DNA of 64,000 nt, taken from Pseudomonas sp. ACM7 (GTDB lineage Bacteria > Pseudomonadota > Gammaproteobacteria > Pseudomonadales > Pseudomonadaceae). The stretch spans positions 3,654,354 to 3,718,353 of the forward strand of contig NZ_CP024866.1 of NCBI RefSeq assembly GCF_004136015.1, written 5' to 3'. Positions 9,480 to 18,547 of this stretch are shown in pieces (position 1 is the first letter of the stretch; each line of letters begins with the position of its first letter). The notes under the pieces are model-generated. The model was not told the origin of the DNA. It made no database searches and saw only the letters and a program-made list of their open reading frames with translations. The position numbers were made by a program, and so were the translations under genes.

Positions 9480-11918
9480 ATGCCTGATCCTGTTGCTGCC
9501 AGCTTGCGTCTAGCGCCCGAAGCGCTGACCCGTCCGTTTTCCGCTGAACAGTTCAGCTTCTCTACCACCAATGATTTGGAGCCCTTCCGCGGAGTGCTTG
9601 GCCAGGAACGTGCGGTCGAAGCCTTGCAATTCGGTGTGGCAATGCCACGCCCCGGTTACAACGTATTCGTCATGGGCGAGCCCGGCACCGGCCGGTTTTC
9701 GTTCGTCAAACGCTACCTGAAAGCCGAAGGCAAACGCCTGCAGACCCCGGCGGACTGGGTCTACGTCAACAATTTCGATGACCCTCGCGAGCCTCGCGCA
9801 CTGGAGTTGCCGTCGGGCACCGCCGGTGCCTTTATCGATGACATCAACGGCTTGATCGACAACCTGCTGGCGACTTTTCCGGCCGTGTTCGAGCACCCGT
9901 CCTACCAGCAGAAGAAAAGCGCCATCGACCGCGCCTTCAACCAGCGTTACGACAAGGCGCTGGATGTGATCGAGCGCCTGGCGCTGGAGAAGGACGTTGC
10001 GCTGTACCGCGACAGCACCAATATCGCGTTCACGCCGATGAGCGAAGGCAAGGCCGTGGACGAGGCCGAATTTGCCCAGTTGCCGGAAGCCGATCGCGAG
10101 CGTTTTCACGACGACATTTCATGGCTGGAAGAGCGGCTGAACGAAGAACTCGCCAGCCTGCCGCAGTGGAAGCGTGAGTCGAGCAATCTACTGCGCCAGC
10201 TCAACGAAGAAACCATCACCCTGGCCTTGCAACCCTTGCTCGCGCCGCTGTCGGAAAAGTACGCGGAAAACGCCGGCGTTTGCGGTTACCTGCAAGCGAT
10301 TCAGGTGTATCTGCTCAAAACCGTGGTCGAGCAACTGGTAGACGACAGCAAGACGGACGCCATCGCCCGCAAGCTGCTGGAAGAGCAATACGCGCCGAGC
10401 CTGGTGGTCGGTCATCCGTTCAGCGGCGGTGCGCCAGTGGTCTTTGAGCCGCACCCGACTTACGAAAACCTGTTCGGTCGCATCGAGTACACCACCGATC
10501 AGGGCGCGCTCTACACCACGTATCGACAGTTGCGTCCGGGTGCGCTGCACCGCGCCAACGGCGGCTTCTTGATTCTTGAAGCGGAAAAAATGCTCAGCGA
10601 GCCATTCGTGTGGGATGCGCTCAAACGCGCGCTGCAATCGCGCAAACTGAAAATGGAATCGCCGCTGGGCGAGATGGGCCGTTTCGCCACCGTGACCCTG
10701 ACACCGCAACACATTCCGCTGCAGGTCAAAGTCGTCATCATTGGCGCCCGACAGCTCTACTACACGCTGCAGGACCTCGATCCGGACTTCCAGGAGATGT
10801 TCCGCGTCCTGGTGGACTTCGACGAAGACATCCCGATGGTCGACGAAAGCCTGGAACAGTTCGCCCAGTTACTCAAAACCCGCACCTCCGAAGAAGGCAT
10901 GGCGCCGCTGACCGCCGATGCGGTGGCGCGTCTGGCGACTTACAGTGCTCGCCTGGCTGAGCACCAGGGGCGTTTGTCGGCGCGGATCGGTGATCTGTTC
11001 CAACTGGTCAGCGAGGCGGATTTCATTCGCCAACTGGCCAGTGACGAAATGACCGACGCCGGGCACATCGAACGTGCGCTCAAGGCCAAGGCCACGCGGA
11101 CCGGGCGCGTCTCGGCGCGGATTCTCGATGACATGCTGGCCGGGATCATCCTGATCGACACCGCAGGTGCGGCGGTCGGCAAGTGCAACGGGCTGACAGT
11201 GCTGGAGGTCGGTGACTCGGCCTTCGGTATACCGGCGCGGATCTCCGCCACGGTCTACCCGGGTGGCAGCGGCATCGTCGATATCGAGCGTGAGGTCAAC
11301 CTCGGCCAGCCGATTCACTCCAAGGGCGTGATGATCCTCACCGGGTATCTGGGCAGCCGATACGCCCAGGAATTCCCGCTGGCGATTTCCGCGAGTATCG
11401 CCCTGGAGCAGTCCTACGGTTACGTCGATGGTGATAGTGCATCGCTGGGCGAGGCTTGCACCTTGATTTCGGCACTGTCGAAAACCCCGCTCAAGCAGTG
11501 TTTTGCGATCACCGGTTCGATCAACCAGTTCGGTGAAGTGCAGGCGGTGGGTGGGGTCAACGAGAAGATCGAAGGCTTCTTCCGACTCTGCGAAGCCCGC
11601 GGGTTGACCGGTGAACAGGGAGCAATCATTCCCCACGCCAACGTTGCCACGCTGATGCTCGACGAAAAAGTGCTGACGGCGGTGCGCGCGGGGCAGTTCC
11701 ACGTCTACGCCGTGCGCCAGGCTGATGAAGCCTTGAGCCTGTTGGTCGGCGAGCCGGCCGGTGCGCCGGACGCCGATGGCCAGTTCCCTGAAGGCAGTGT
11801 TAACGCGCGAGTGGTGGAACGCTTGCGGGTCATCGCAGAAATGATCAGCGAAGAAGACCTCAAGGAAGCCGAGAAAGAAGCTGCGCAGGAAGCACTGGTC
11901 GAGGCCAAACCGGCTTGA
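9480..11918 (+). CDS. Lon-family (S16) AAA+ protease, LonB-like
   Basis: 812-residue ATP-dependent serine protease. The N-terminal AAA part has a P-loop variant GEPGTGR at residues 66-72, with Arg where classical Walker A has Lys; as far as I recall this is normal for the AAA_32 subfamily. The central region carries GGFLILEAEKML (Walker B-like). The C-terminal S16 domain has the Lon catalytic dyad: Ser at residue 653 in DGDSAS and Lys at 696 in GGVNEKIEGFF, exactly 43 residues apart. The gene resembles P. aeruginosa PA0779 (asrA), a heat-shock-linked Lon-like protease, but I do not assert the symbol. It is monocistronic, with a REP pair downstream. Confidence 0.92.
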   Translation: MPDPVAASLRLAPEALTRPFSAEQFSFSTTNDLEPFRGVLGQERAVEALQFGVAMPRPGYNVFVMGEPGTGRFSFVKRYLKAEGKRLQTPADWVYVNNFDDPREPRALELPSGTAGAFIDDINGLIDNLLATFPAVFEHPSYQQKKSAIDRAFNQRYDKALDVIERLALEKDVALYRDSTNIAFTPMSEGKAVDEAEFAQLPEADRERFHDDISWLEERLNEELASLPQWKRESSNLLRQLNEETITLALQPLLAPLSEKYAENAGVCGYLQAIQVYLLKTVVEQLVDDSKTDAIARKLLEEQYAPSLVVGHPFSGGAPVVFEPHPTYENLFGRIEYTTDQGALYTTYRQLRPGALHRANGGFLILEAEKMLSEPFVWDALKRALQSRKLKMESPLGEMGRFATVTLTPQHIPLQVKVVIIGARQLYYTLQDLDPDFQEMFRVLVDFDEDIPMVDESLEQFAQLLKTRTSEEGMAPLTADAVARLATYSARLAEHQGRLSARIGDLFQLVSEADFIRQLASDEMTDAGHIERALKAKATRTGRVSARILDDMLAGIILIDTAGAAVGKCNGLTVLEVGDSAFGIPARISATVYPGGSGIVDIEREVNLGQPIHSKGVMILTGYLGSRYAQEFPLAISASIALEQSYGYVDGDSASLGEACTLISALSKTPLKQCFAITGSINQFGEVQAVGGVNEKIEGFFRLCEARGLTGEQGAIIPHANVATLMLDEKVLTAVRAGQFHVYAVRQADEALSLLVGEPAGAPDADGQFPEGSVNARVVERLRVIAEMISEEDLKEAEKEAAQEALVEAKPA

Positions 11919-11944
11919 TACAAACCTGAGGTCACCTCAATCCC

Positions 11945-12052
11945 CTGTGGGAGCAAGCTCGCTCCGGGCGGCGTTCCGACGATGAGGCACTGACATTCAA
12001 CATCTCTGTTGGCTGACAGTGCGCTATCGCGAGCAAGCTCGCTCCCACATTT
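11945..12052. repeat. REP pair, GTGGGAGC family
   Basis: Inverted GTGGGAGCAAGCTCGCTC and GAGCAAGCTCGCTCCCAC cores flank about 70 bp. The left arm carries the GGCGTTCCGACGATG extension. With the following 200 bp it fills the gap after the Lon-family gene; the rest of that gap (12053-12250) shows only a weak promoter-like TTGACG/TCTATT pair. Confidence 0.85.
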
Positions 12053-12250
12053 GACTTGGGTGAATCATGAAAAGTGCCATCAGTCTGGCGTCAATATTCA
12101 CACGAATGACCATTCGGCGCCTTTCGGTCTCACTTGACGTGCTAGTCAGACTTTTCCTCTATTCTCAGGTCAAGGATATCGACAGTAATCACTGGATCGA
12201 GACAGTCCTCCCGTGGGGGCTGAATACCGGATCTACCGAGGGTCGCCGCC

Positions 12251-12592
12251 ATGTCGCGCAACCTCTGCCTCACCCGTCAATGCCTGGGCCTTGTGACCCG
12301 TATCGAGTGTGCCATCCGCCCATTGGCGGGGGATACGGGCATGTGGACCTTACTCTTCGCCGCCGGAATGGAAGGTGAACAACCTTCTGCCATCAAAGCC
12401 CAGGGCCCGTTTCATGGCCCCTTTGTGGCTGAGTCGATCCTCGACACCATCGTTGAAAGTCTCACCCTGCACGGCTATGAGCTGGCCGATGATCCGCAAA
12501 TCTGGTGCCTGCACCTGCAAGCTCAGTTGCGGGAAATCAATGGTGGCCGCTGCCGTAACCCTGGAGGTTTCGAGTTTCGGCCCGAGCACTGA
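12251..12592 (+). CDS. Conserved hypothetical small protein
   Basis: 113-residue soluble protein that I do not recognise beyond its Pseudomonas character. It starts MSRNLCLTRQCLGLVTRIEC, has four cysteines, an alternating hydrophobic core (TGMWTLLFAAGMEG, ESILDTIVESLTLHGYEL) and a charged C-terminus. No signal peptide or membrane helix is convincing: the N-terminus is too polar. It is convergent with the lipoprotein gene that ends 6 bp later on the other strand, and codon use is like the neighbours. A longer overlapping frame in the same stretch (from 12067) lacks a plausible start and is ignored. Confidence 0.6.
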   Translation: MSRNLCLTRQCLGLVTRIECAIRPLAGDTGMWTLLFAAGMEGEQPSAIKAQGPFHGPFVAESILDTIVESLTLHGYELADDPQIWCLHLQAQLREINGGRCRNPGGFEFRPEH

Positions 12593-12597
12593 ACAGG

Positions 12598-14427
12598 CTA
12601 TTGAGCAAGGTTGGACGTGTCCGCCTTGTCGAGTTTGACCTCGAAGCCATATTGCACGGTGGAGAGATCGGTTCGTTGATAGGTTTCCAGACGGGCAGGC
12701 TGCCCGTAGAAATAATGCACCCCCAATAATGCCGGGCCTTCTGCGCTCGCATCGTGGCTGACCGAAAGAATCTCCTTCAGATAATTGCCGCTGTCGTCCT
12801 TGGCGAAGAAACGCCAGTCCTGGGCGGGAAACTGCTTCAGATCAACCACCAGCGCATTGCCCTTGAGCACCAGCCCTTTGGGCAACTGGTGGGCGTCGAT
12901 GGTTTTCTTTTCGACGATGGCGAGAAACAGCGGCATGGAGCCCACCGCGTAAGCCGGGGTTTCTGGAAACAGGTTCAAGTCGTAGGTGATGGTTCCGCGC
13001 AGGGGATCGACCTGGTAAGCCTCTGGCGGCAATTCGATCGGCTCATCGCGCTTGCCGTTACCGTCCTCGGTAAAGAAGCTGACCGGGCTTTCGCCGGGGG
13101 TGAAGGAGGTGCCGAGCAGCTCATCATTGAAGCTTTTGGGGTGATCGAACTCGATGCGCGCGGCGCTGGGGTCTTCGACCGACTGGCTGATGCGGATGCT
13201 TTTTTTCAGTTGTTCCTCGCCAAGTGTGGCGCCCTTGAGCCAGATCGTGGCCTGGTCGTCGTACACCACCACTGGCAGCGTCAGTGGCTGGATGGTCTTT
13301 TGCGTGGTGTGTGGGTCGAAGCGAAGTACCGGCAGGTTCAGGTCCTTGCGGGTCACCGTGGCGGTTGAATAGTCCAGTACGCTGACCTCAAGCGTTTCGA
13401 TCGGCCCGTTGAAGTACACCTTGGAATAATGGTGGCTCTGTTGCTTCTCAAAGGCGCGCTGCTCTTCATCGATCTGTTTCTCGAAGCTCTCGCTCCAGGC
13501 TTTCTGCTGTTGCATTTTCGCCAGTTGCTTTTGATAGAAGGCTATTTGTGCGGCGGTTTCGTTGATCGAGCCTGAGCGCGAGAGAAATTGCCCGCTGCTG
13601 TCCTTGGCCTGGACGATCAGCGGGTTCAGCGGTGTTTCGCTGACCTCGGGGGCCAGTGGCGCGCTGTTGTTGAATTCGATTTCGGCGTAGTTGTTTGCAA
13701 GGTTCAGCAGGTTGACGCTGAGGTTGTCGTTGGTGCGAGTCTGGCCAACGTCCTTTTTCGTCAGGTCGAAACTGTAGAGCCGGCGCGGCGCGATGACTTC
13801 CACCTTGCCTTGCAGACTCACCGGTTGTGGCTGGTTCTTTTTGTCCACGTCCAGGCCGTCGATGAAGGGGTAGGTCACCGTCAAATCATCGGGGTTGGTC
13901 AGGTTGGAGCTCGACGGACTGAGCTGAATGCCCGGATCGGTTTCTGACCATTCCGGCTGAAACGGGATGACGCGTTTATTGCTCAAAGTCACCGATTGCC
14001 ATTCAAGACTATGGGGAAAGAGAAACGCGACCGGAATGTTGAAGTTGAAAGGGAACACCGGTTGCAGATCGGTCAGGTAGTCGGAACTGGAATCTTTGTG
14101 CAGCACGAACAGGCCGTTGATGTAGGTGTCGACCAAGGCTTGGGGCGTCGGATAGTGCTTGAGGACGGCGAGGGCGTCTTCGCCATATTCTGTTTCCACC
14201 GGTTTGCTGTCGAGCTTGAGTTGCGCACGCTCGAGCAACAACAGTGAGCCGCCGAGTTCAGCCACGGCTTCCCTGAGTTTTGGGTCCTGAATCGCATCCA
14301 GAGACTTCTCGAACTGAGCAGTCTTTTCCTCGAGGCTGACCTGGCGCTTCTCATCGCTGGGTGAGCAGGCGCTCATCAGCAAAGCCAGGCAAATTCCGGC
14401 GCTCGTTAAAGGCAATCGCACATCCAT
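12598..14427 (-). CDS. Large predicted outer-membrane lipoprotein of unknown function
   Basis: 609-residue lipoprotein; the start at 14427 follows a good AGGA and gives the signal MDVRLPLTSAGICLALLMSAC with lipobox at Cys21. An annotated-looking upstream ATG (14574) would add 49 residues with no signal and is rejected. The mature protein has a coiled-coil stretch (about residues 320-365, QKQLAKMQQQKAWSESFEKQ) between long beta-rich parts, with many conserved-looking Asp/Asn-containing loops. I cannot name a family. It is divergent from the yqhA-like gene across 170 bp. Confidence 0.8.
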   Translation of the reverse strand: MDVRLPLTSAGICLALLMSACSPSDEKRQVSLEEKTAQFEKSLDAIQDPKLREAVAELGGSLLLLERAQLKLDSKPVETEYGEDALAVLKHYPTPQALVDTYINGLFVLHKDSSSDYLTDLQPVFPFNFNIPVAFLFPHSLEWQSVTLSNKRVIPFQPEWSETDPGIQLSPSSSNLTNPDDLTVTYPFIDGLDVDKKNQPQPVSLQGKVEVIAPRRLYSFDLTKKDVGQTRTNDNLSVNLLNLANNYAEIEFNNSAPLAPEVSETPLNPLIVQAKDSSGQFLSRSGSINETAAQIAFYQKQLAKMQQQKAWSESFEKQIDEEQRAFEKQQSHHYSKVYFNGPIETLEVSVLDYSTATVTRKDLNLPVLRFDPHTTQKTIQPLTLPVVVYDDQATIWLKGATLGEEQLKKSIRISQSVEDPSAARIEFDHPKSFNDELLGTSFTPGESPVSFFTEDGNGKRDEPIELPPEAYQVDPLRGTITYDLNLFPETPAYAVGSMPLFLAIVEKKTIDAHQLPKGLVLKGNALVVDLKQFPAQDWRFFAKDDSGNYLKEILSVSHDASAEGPALLGVHYFYGQPARLETYQRTDLSTVQYGFEVKLDKADTSNLAQ

Positions 14428-14554
14428 TTCCCGTCTTCCTGTCCGATGTCGCTGAGCTGTCAATGCTTTGGACACTAGCAGAAAAACCTTGTCACACACG
14501 CGCAGGTTGCGGATTTCCCAACGGTTTCTGGCTGCTTCTGGGTATAGACAGGTG

Positions 14555-14565
14555 GCTGGTATACT
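14555..14565 (+). promoter_or_regulatory. Extended -10 promoter element of the yqhA-like gene
   Basis: GCTGGTATACT holds a TGG-TATACT extended -10 33 bp before the start codon. No convincing -35 is seen at 17 bp spacing, as expected for extended -10 promoters. Confidence 0.5.
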
Positions 14566-14597
14566 CGCGGCCATTTCCAGGCCTTGTGTGAGATTTA

Positions 14598-15086
14598 ATG
14601 GAACGCTTTATCGAAAATGCAATGTACGCCAGCCGCTGGCTGCTGGCGCCGATCTACTTCGGTCTGTCCCTCGGGCTGTTGGCCCTGGCGCTGAAATTCT
14701 TCCAGGAAGTCTTCCACGTCATCCCTAACGTGTTCTCGATGGCCGAGTCGGATCTGATTCTGGTGCTGCTCTCGCTGATCGACATGGCGCTGGTAGGCGG
14801 TTTGCTGGTGATGGTGATGATTTCCGGTTACGAGAACTTCGTTTCCCAACTGGACATCGACGACGACAAGGAAAAGCTCAACTGGCTGGGCACCATGGAT
14901 TCCTCTTCATTGAAGATGAAGGTGGCCGCTTCCATAGTGGCCATTTCGTCCATCCACCTGCTGCGGATTTTCATGGACGCCAAGAACGTCGATCCCGAGC
15001 ATTTGAAGTGGTACGTGATCATCCACATGACCTTCGTGATTTCGGCGTTTGCCATGGGTTATCTGGATAAGCTGACCAAGCACTGA
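14598..15086 (+). CDS. yqhA: UPF0114 (TIGR00645/YqhA) membrane protein
   Basis: 162-residue inner-membrane protein with three to four helices: [60 protein letters not shown] and [19 protein letters not shown]. The starting [14 protein letters not shown] and the [10 protein letters not shown] loop are signatures of the UPF0114 family. The function of the family is not established. It is the ortholog of PAO1 PA4574 by position, opening the conserved block that runs through ispB, obg and murJ. Confidence 0.9.
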   Translation: MERFIENAMYASRWLLAPIYFGLSLGLLALALKFFQEVFHVIPNVFSMAESDLILVLLSLIDMALVGGLLVMVMISGYENFVSQLDIDDDKEKLNWLGTMDSSSLKMKVAASIVAISSIHLLRIFMDAKNVDPEHLKWYVIIHMTFVISAFAMGYLDKLTKH

Positions 15087-15219
15087 TCGCTTTTTATTGC
15101 TATACCAAACCGCCCGTCTGTTGCGAAACAGACGGGCGGTGTCGTTTGTGGCTTGTACTTTGATGCGCCGAGGCCTATGCCTGTAAGGATCTTGGCTCGC
15201 CACTGCGTGAGGTGCGTTT

Positions 15220-15519
15220 ATGGACCTGAAAGAGTTGAATGCTTATGCCATCGCCGGGAAGGTTGATGAACTCAACCTGATCTCGATGGAAGGCGGGATC
15301 TACCTGTTGGAAGCGCGGATGCATGGCGCGGCGTATCCGCTGAGTGATAACCACGGCCAGATGTTTCATCTTCGTTCGGTCGAGCATGCGCGTGAAGTAC
15401 TTCATGCCTTTCCCAGCTTGCCGTTCAACCTTGTGCACGTTTCGGTTCATGACGAGATGTGTGGACTCGGTGCTAGCTCCGAGGGAAGCCTGAAGGTACC
15501 GATTGCGTGGCAGCACTGA
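15220..15519 (+). CDS. DUF6482 family small protein
   Basis: 99-residue soluble protein, start ATG preceded by GAGG. It has no signal peptide or metal motif; the segment NLISMEGGIYLLEARM with SVEHAREVLHAFP suggests a small alpha/beta fold. Its place between the yqhA-like gene and the FKBP gene equals PA4573 in PAO1. Function unknown; the DUF6482 name is from memory of Pseudomonas annotation. Confidence 0.75.
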   Translation: MDLKELNAYAIAGKVDELNLISMEGGIYLLEARMHGAAYPLSDNHGQMFHLRSVEHAREVLHAFPSLPFNLVHVSVHDEMCGLGASSEGSLKVPIAWQH

Positions 15520-15640
15520 CGGCTCTCATCAACGCAATGACATCTGTGCTAGTCTGCTGGCCCTTTTGGTTCCGGGCGCTCCGGGACGCGCTGTGCACGC
15601 ACGGCTAGTTCCAGGGCCGTCCGCACAGCGGAGCAGTGTC

Positions 15641-16258
15641 ATGTCCGAAGTAAATCTGTCCACCGACGAAACCCGCGTCAGCTACGGTATTGGCCGTCAG
15701 CTGGGCGATCAACTGCGCGACAACCCGCCACCGGGCGTTAGCCTGGACGCGATCCTGGCAGGCCTGACCGACGCTTTCGCCGGCAAGGAAAGCCGTGTGG
15801 GTCAGGAAGAAATGTCCGCGAGCTTCAAGGTCATTCGCGAAATCATGCAAGCTGAAGCAGCTGCCAAAGCTGAAGCCGCTGCTGGCGAAGGCCTGGCATT
15901 CCTGGCTGAAAACGCCAAGCGTGACGGCATCACCACCCTGGCTTCCGGCCTGCAATTCGAAGTGCTGACTCAAGGTGAAGGCGCCAAGCCAACCCGTGAA
16001 GATCAAGTGCGCACTCACTACCATGGCACTCTGATCGACGGCACTGTGTTCGACAGCTCCTACGATCGTGGTCAGCCTGCAGAATTCCCGGTTGGCGGCG
16101 TGATCGCTGGCTGGACCGAAGCCCTGCAACTGATGAACGCCGGCAGCAAATGGCGTCTGTACGTGCCGAGCGAACTGGCTTACGGCGCTCAAGGCGTTGG
16201 CAGCATTCCGCCGCACAGCGTACTGGTATTCGACGTCGAACTGCTCGACGTTCTGTAA
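15641..16258 (+). CDS. fklB: FKBP-type peptidyl-prolyl cis-trans isomerase (FklB/Mip-like)
   Basis: 205-residue prolyl isomerase. The N-terminal half (residues 1-95) is the helical FKBP_N dimerisation part, starting MSEVNLSTDETRVSYGIGRQ. The C-terminal half is the FKBP domain with VRTHYHGTLIDGTVFDSSYD, FPVGGVIAGWTEALQLM and a final VLVFDVELLDVL. No signal peptide is seen, so it acts in the cytoplasm as FklB does. The start at 15641 is chosen because the family N-terminus begins there with GGAG upstream; the longer open frame from 15503 reads through non-coding sequence. Ortholog of PA4572 by context. Confidence 0.92.
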   Translation: MSEVNLSTDETRVSYGIGRQLGDQLRDNPPPGVSLDAILAGLTDAFAGKESRVGQEEMSASFKVIREIMQAEAAAKAEAAAGEGLAFLAENAKRDGITTLASGLQFEVLTQGEGAKPTREDQVRTHYHGTLIDGTVFDSSYDRGQPAEFPVGGVIAGWTEALQLMNAGSKWRLYVPSELAYGAQGVGSIPPHSVLVFDVELLDVL

Positions 16259-16263
16259 TCCCA

Positions 16264-16352
16264 ATGTGGGAGCGAGCTTGCTCGCGATAGCGGCATAACA
16301 GTCGACAGAGATGTTGAATGCTAGTCAGTCATCGCGAGCTCGCTCCCACAGT
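16264..16352. repeat. REP pair, GTGGGAGCGAGC family
   Basis: GTGGGAGCGAGCTTGCTCGC and its inverse flank about 50 bp including ACAGTCGACAGAGATG. The right arm lacks two bases compared with the left, so the palindrome is imperfect. Confidence 0.85.
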
Positions 16353-16367
16353 TTTTTGCGACGATCT

Positions 16368-16625
16368 TCATATTTCAAGCTTGTGGTGCAGTTCGCTTGT
16401 CGGGCGCAACGCCCGGGCATAGCAGAACAGAAACAGATTGCGCACCAGTTCCTTGAGCACCACCGGCTCGCTGGAGCTCAAGCCATTGACGTCCAGATCC
16501 CCCTGATCCTGCAGCTCGTTCAAGGCTTCTTCTTCAAGCACTGCACAGACTTCCCCGGTTTCCCGATGCAGGATCCTGAGGTAAGGGTGTGGGCGGTCCA
16601 GCCAGGCATCGATCAAATAAGTCAT
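16368..16625 (-). CDS. Small conserved protein, probably iron-regulated
   Basis: 85-residue acidic soluble protein beginning MTYLIDAWLDRPHPYLRILH, with an EEEALNEL helix and a C-terminal LVRNLFLFCYARALRP segment. I chose the internal ATG at 16625; the ATG at 16640 would add five residues. It corresponds by position to PAO1 PA4570, a gene I recall as strongly induced by iron starvation. This fits the Fur-box palindrome 27 bp upstream. No known domain or catalytic motif can be seen; a role in iron-limited metabolism is inference only. Confidence 0.8.
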   Translation of the reverse strand: MTYLIDAWLDRPHPYLRILHRETGEVCAVLEEEALNELQDQGDLDVNGLSSSEPVVLKELVRNLFLFCYARALRPTSELHHKLEI

Positions 16626-16651
16626 GGGTCTCATCTCCATTGATTGGTTTC

Positions 16652-16670
16652 AATGAGAATAATTCTTATT
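16652..16670 (-). promoter_or_regulatory. Fur box upstream of the PA4570-like gene
   Basis: AATGAGAATAATTCTTATT is a 19-bp near-palindrome matching the Fur consensus at 12 of 19 positions, with the hexamers GAGAAT/ATTCTT inverted. It stands out in AT content from its surroundings and lies directly before the start of the small gene. Confidence 0.7.
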
Positions 16671-16831
16671 AATCAAATAGCAAGGACCTATTGGCGGTTT
16701 GTGTTTTTTTAAGGGTAAAGGTTGCGTAAGGTCAAAACGGCTGGCGTTTGGCTATTGCGAGGGATTGTTGGGCGAAGCGGGGGAGGGTGAAGCACCATCC
16801 CACGCAGGACGCGGGATGGAATACAGCGGGC

Positions 16832-17173
16832 TCAGACTTTTCTGACGAACTCGGATTTGAGCTTCATCGGGCCGATGCCGTCGATCTTGCAGTCGATGTC
16901 GTGATCACCATCGCACAGGCGGATATTCTTGACCTTGGTGCCGACCTTGACCACTAGCGAGGTGCCTTTGACCTTGAGGTCCTTGATCACAGTGATGGTG
17001 TCGCCGTCCTGCAGGACGTTGCCGACCGAATCCTTTTTCACGGTGTCATCGGACACTGCTTCGGCTTCGCCGCTGGCGGACCACTCGTGGGCGCACTCAG
17101 GGCAGATCAGTTGGGCGCCGTCTTCGTAGGTGTACTCGGAATTGCATTTTGGGCAGGGTGGCAACGTGCTCAC
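16832..17173 (-). CDS. yjdM: YjdM/PhnA-family zinc-ribbon protein
   Basis: 113-residue cytoplasmic protein of the PhnA/YjdM family. The N-terminal zinc ribbon is visible as [13 protein letters not shown]...CPEC within residues 7-27, followed by the family SH3-like part with [20 protein letters not shown] and a C-terminal [12 protein letters not shown]. The old PhnA name implied phosphonate use, but the family's biochemical role is not established. It lies between the iron-responsive gene and ispB, with a repeat on its 5' side. Confidence 0.9.
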   Translation of the reverse strand: MSTLPPCPKCNSEYTYEDGAQLICPECAHEWSASGEAEAVSDDTVKKDSVGNVLQDGDTITVIKDLKVKGTSLVVKVGTKVKNIRLCDGDHDIDCKIDGIGPMKLKSEFVRKV

Positions 17174-17245
17174 TAAAGCTCCTTGGATTGGGGGGCGCTA
17201 AAAGTCGCACATTGTATAGGGTTTTATCGGAGGAGGGGCGCACAG

Positions 17246-17323
17246 CAAAAGATCGCAGCCTTCGGCAACTCCTACAGTGTTTTGTGTACTCCTGTAGGAG
17301 CTGCCGAAGGCTGCGATCTTTTG
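17246..17323. repeat. Palindromic repeat, CTGTAGGAGCTG family
   Basis: Arms CAAAAGATCGCAGCCTTCGG... and its inverse, 32 nt each with one mismatch, around a 14-nt loop. Same family as 8551-8640. It sits just after the ispB stop and may act as an mRNA 3' end. Confidence 0.9.
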
Positions 17324-17338
17324 CTCTTGCTTTGAATA

Positions 17339-18307
17339 TCAGTGCGTGCGGGCGACCGCAAATTCGCTCAACTCGACCAGAGCATCGCGGTATTCGCTGG
17401 CAGGCAGCGCGTCGAGGCACTTGATCGCGCGGGCCACGTAGTCACGGGCCAGCTGCGCGGTGTAATCCAGCGAACCTGAGGCTTCCACGGCTTCGCGGAT
17501 GCTTTCCAGGTCTTCGATGCCGCCTTTCTGGATTGCCTTGCGCACCAGTGCAGCCTGCTCCGGCGCGCCTTCGCGCATGGTGTAGATCAGCGGCAGGGTC
17601 GGTTTGCCTTCAGCCAGATCGTCACCGACGTTCTTGCCCAGGGTTTCGGCGTCGCCTTTGTAGTCCAGCAAGTCGTCGACCAGTTGGAAAGCCACACCCA
17701 GGTGATCACCAAACGTACGCAGGGCTTCTGTCTGTTCCGATGTCGCTTCGCAGAGCGCTGCAGCACTGTGGGTCGAGGCCTCAAAGAGCATCGCGGTCTT
17801 GCCGCGGATGACTTCCATGTAGGTTTCTTCGGTGGTGCTGGCGTCACGAACCTTGGACAGCTGCAACACTTCGCCTTCGGCGATGATGCGCGTGGCTTGC
17901 GAAAGGATTTTCATCACCGGCATGGAGCCCAGTTCGACCATCATTTCGAAGGATCGCGAATACAGGAAGTCGCCCACCAGCACGCTTGGCGCGTTGCCCC
18001 ACATGGCGTTGGCGGTCGAGCGGCCACGGCGCATGCCGGACATGTCGACCACGTCGTCATGCAGCAGGGTCGCGGTGTGCAGGAACTCGATGGTCGCGGC
18101 CAGCAGGCGCAGGTCATCGCCTTCGCGACCCAGAGCCTTGCCACACAGCAAAACCAATAGAGGGCGCAGGCGTTTACCGCCAGCCGAGGTAATGTAATCG
18201 CCGATTTTCGATACCAGCGGCACTCGGGAAGTCAGCTGCTTCTTGATGATGCCGTCGACGGCGCGAAAATCGTCCGCCACCGCGCGGTAGAAAGCTTGGG
18301 GTTGCAT
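17339..18307 (-). CDS. ispB: Polyprenyl (octaprenyl/nonaprenyl) diphosphate synthase IspB
   Basis: 322-residue trans-prenyltransferase that builds the side chain of ubiquinone from FPP and IPP. Both Asp-rich motifs are intact: LLHDDVVDMSGMRRGR (first) and QLVDDLLDYKGDA (second), with GGKRLRPLLVLL before them. Length and order agree with IspB. It is divergent from rplU-rpmA, as in most gamma-proteobacteria, and has its own strong promoter. Confidence 0.95.
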   Translation of the reverse strand: MQPQAFYRAVADDFRAVDGIIKKQLTSRVPLVSKIGDYITSAGGKRLRPLLVLLCGKALGREGDDLRLLAATIEFLHTATLLHDDVVDMSGMRRGRSTANAMWGNAPSVLVGDFLYSRSFEMMVELGSMPVMKILSQATRIIAEGEVLQLSKVRDASTTEETYMEVIRGKTAMLFEASTHSAAALCEATSEQTEALRTFGDHLGVAFQLVDDLLDYKGDAETLGKNVGDDLAEGKPTLPLIYTMREGAPEQAALVRKAIQKGGIEDLESIREAVEASGSLDYTAQLARDYVARAIKCLDALPASEYRDALVELSEFAVARTH

Positions 18308-18339
18308 CAGCGACAGTTGCTCCAGAAGGGTTGCGCGGC

Positions 18340-18368
18340 ATGCTAGGACCCACGTCGGCGGGTGTCAA
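18340..18368 (-). promoter_or_regulatory. Sigma-70 promoter of ispB
   Basis: Reading the minus strand, TTGACA (18368-18363), 17 bp, TAGCAT (18345-18340). The start codon is 33 bp downstream of the -10. Near-consensus. Confidence 0.75.
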
Positions 18369-18386
18369 GGTACGATGGACGGCCTC

Positions 18387-18415
18387 TTGCATCGCCCCGG
18401 CAGCTTGCGTACAAT
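18387..18415 (+). promoter_or_regulatory. Sigma-70 promoter of rplU-rpmA
   Basis: TTGCAT, 17 bp, TACAAT at 18387-18392 and 18410-18415, back to back with the ispB promoter. It leaves a leader of about 125 nt before rplU. Confidence 0.75.
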
Positions 18416-18547
18416 CGCGCACCCTGAACTTCCTGGGCAGCACCTGCCTTACGCAATTGCAAACAGGCCTTCCAGCCCAATGCAGCCATGCCAGCCAATA
18501 CCTCTTCTTATAAAGAGCTGGGTGAGCAGGATTATCGGAGAAATACC

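Noticed and set aside
9675..9695. Arg instead of Lys in the P-loop of the Lon-like protease, as a possible inactivation
   Set aside because: As far as I recall this variant is normal for the AAA_32/LonB-like subfamily, and the protease dyad is intact.
12067..12378. Possible gene before the 12251 hypothetical gene
   Set aside because: Starts in the promoter-like region after a REP pair and shifts frame against the better supported 12251 gene.
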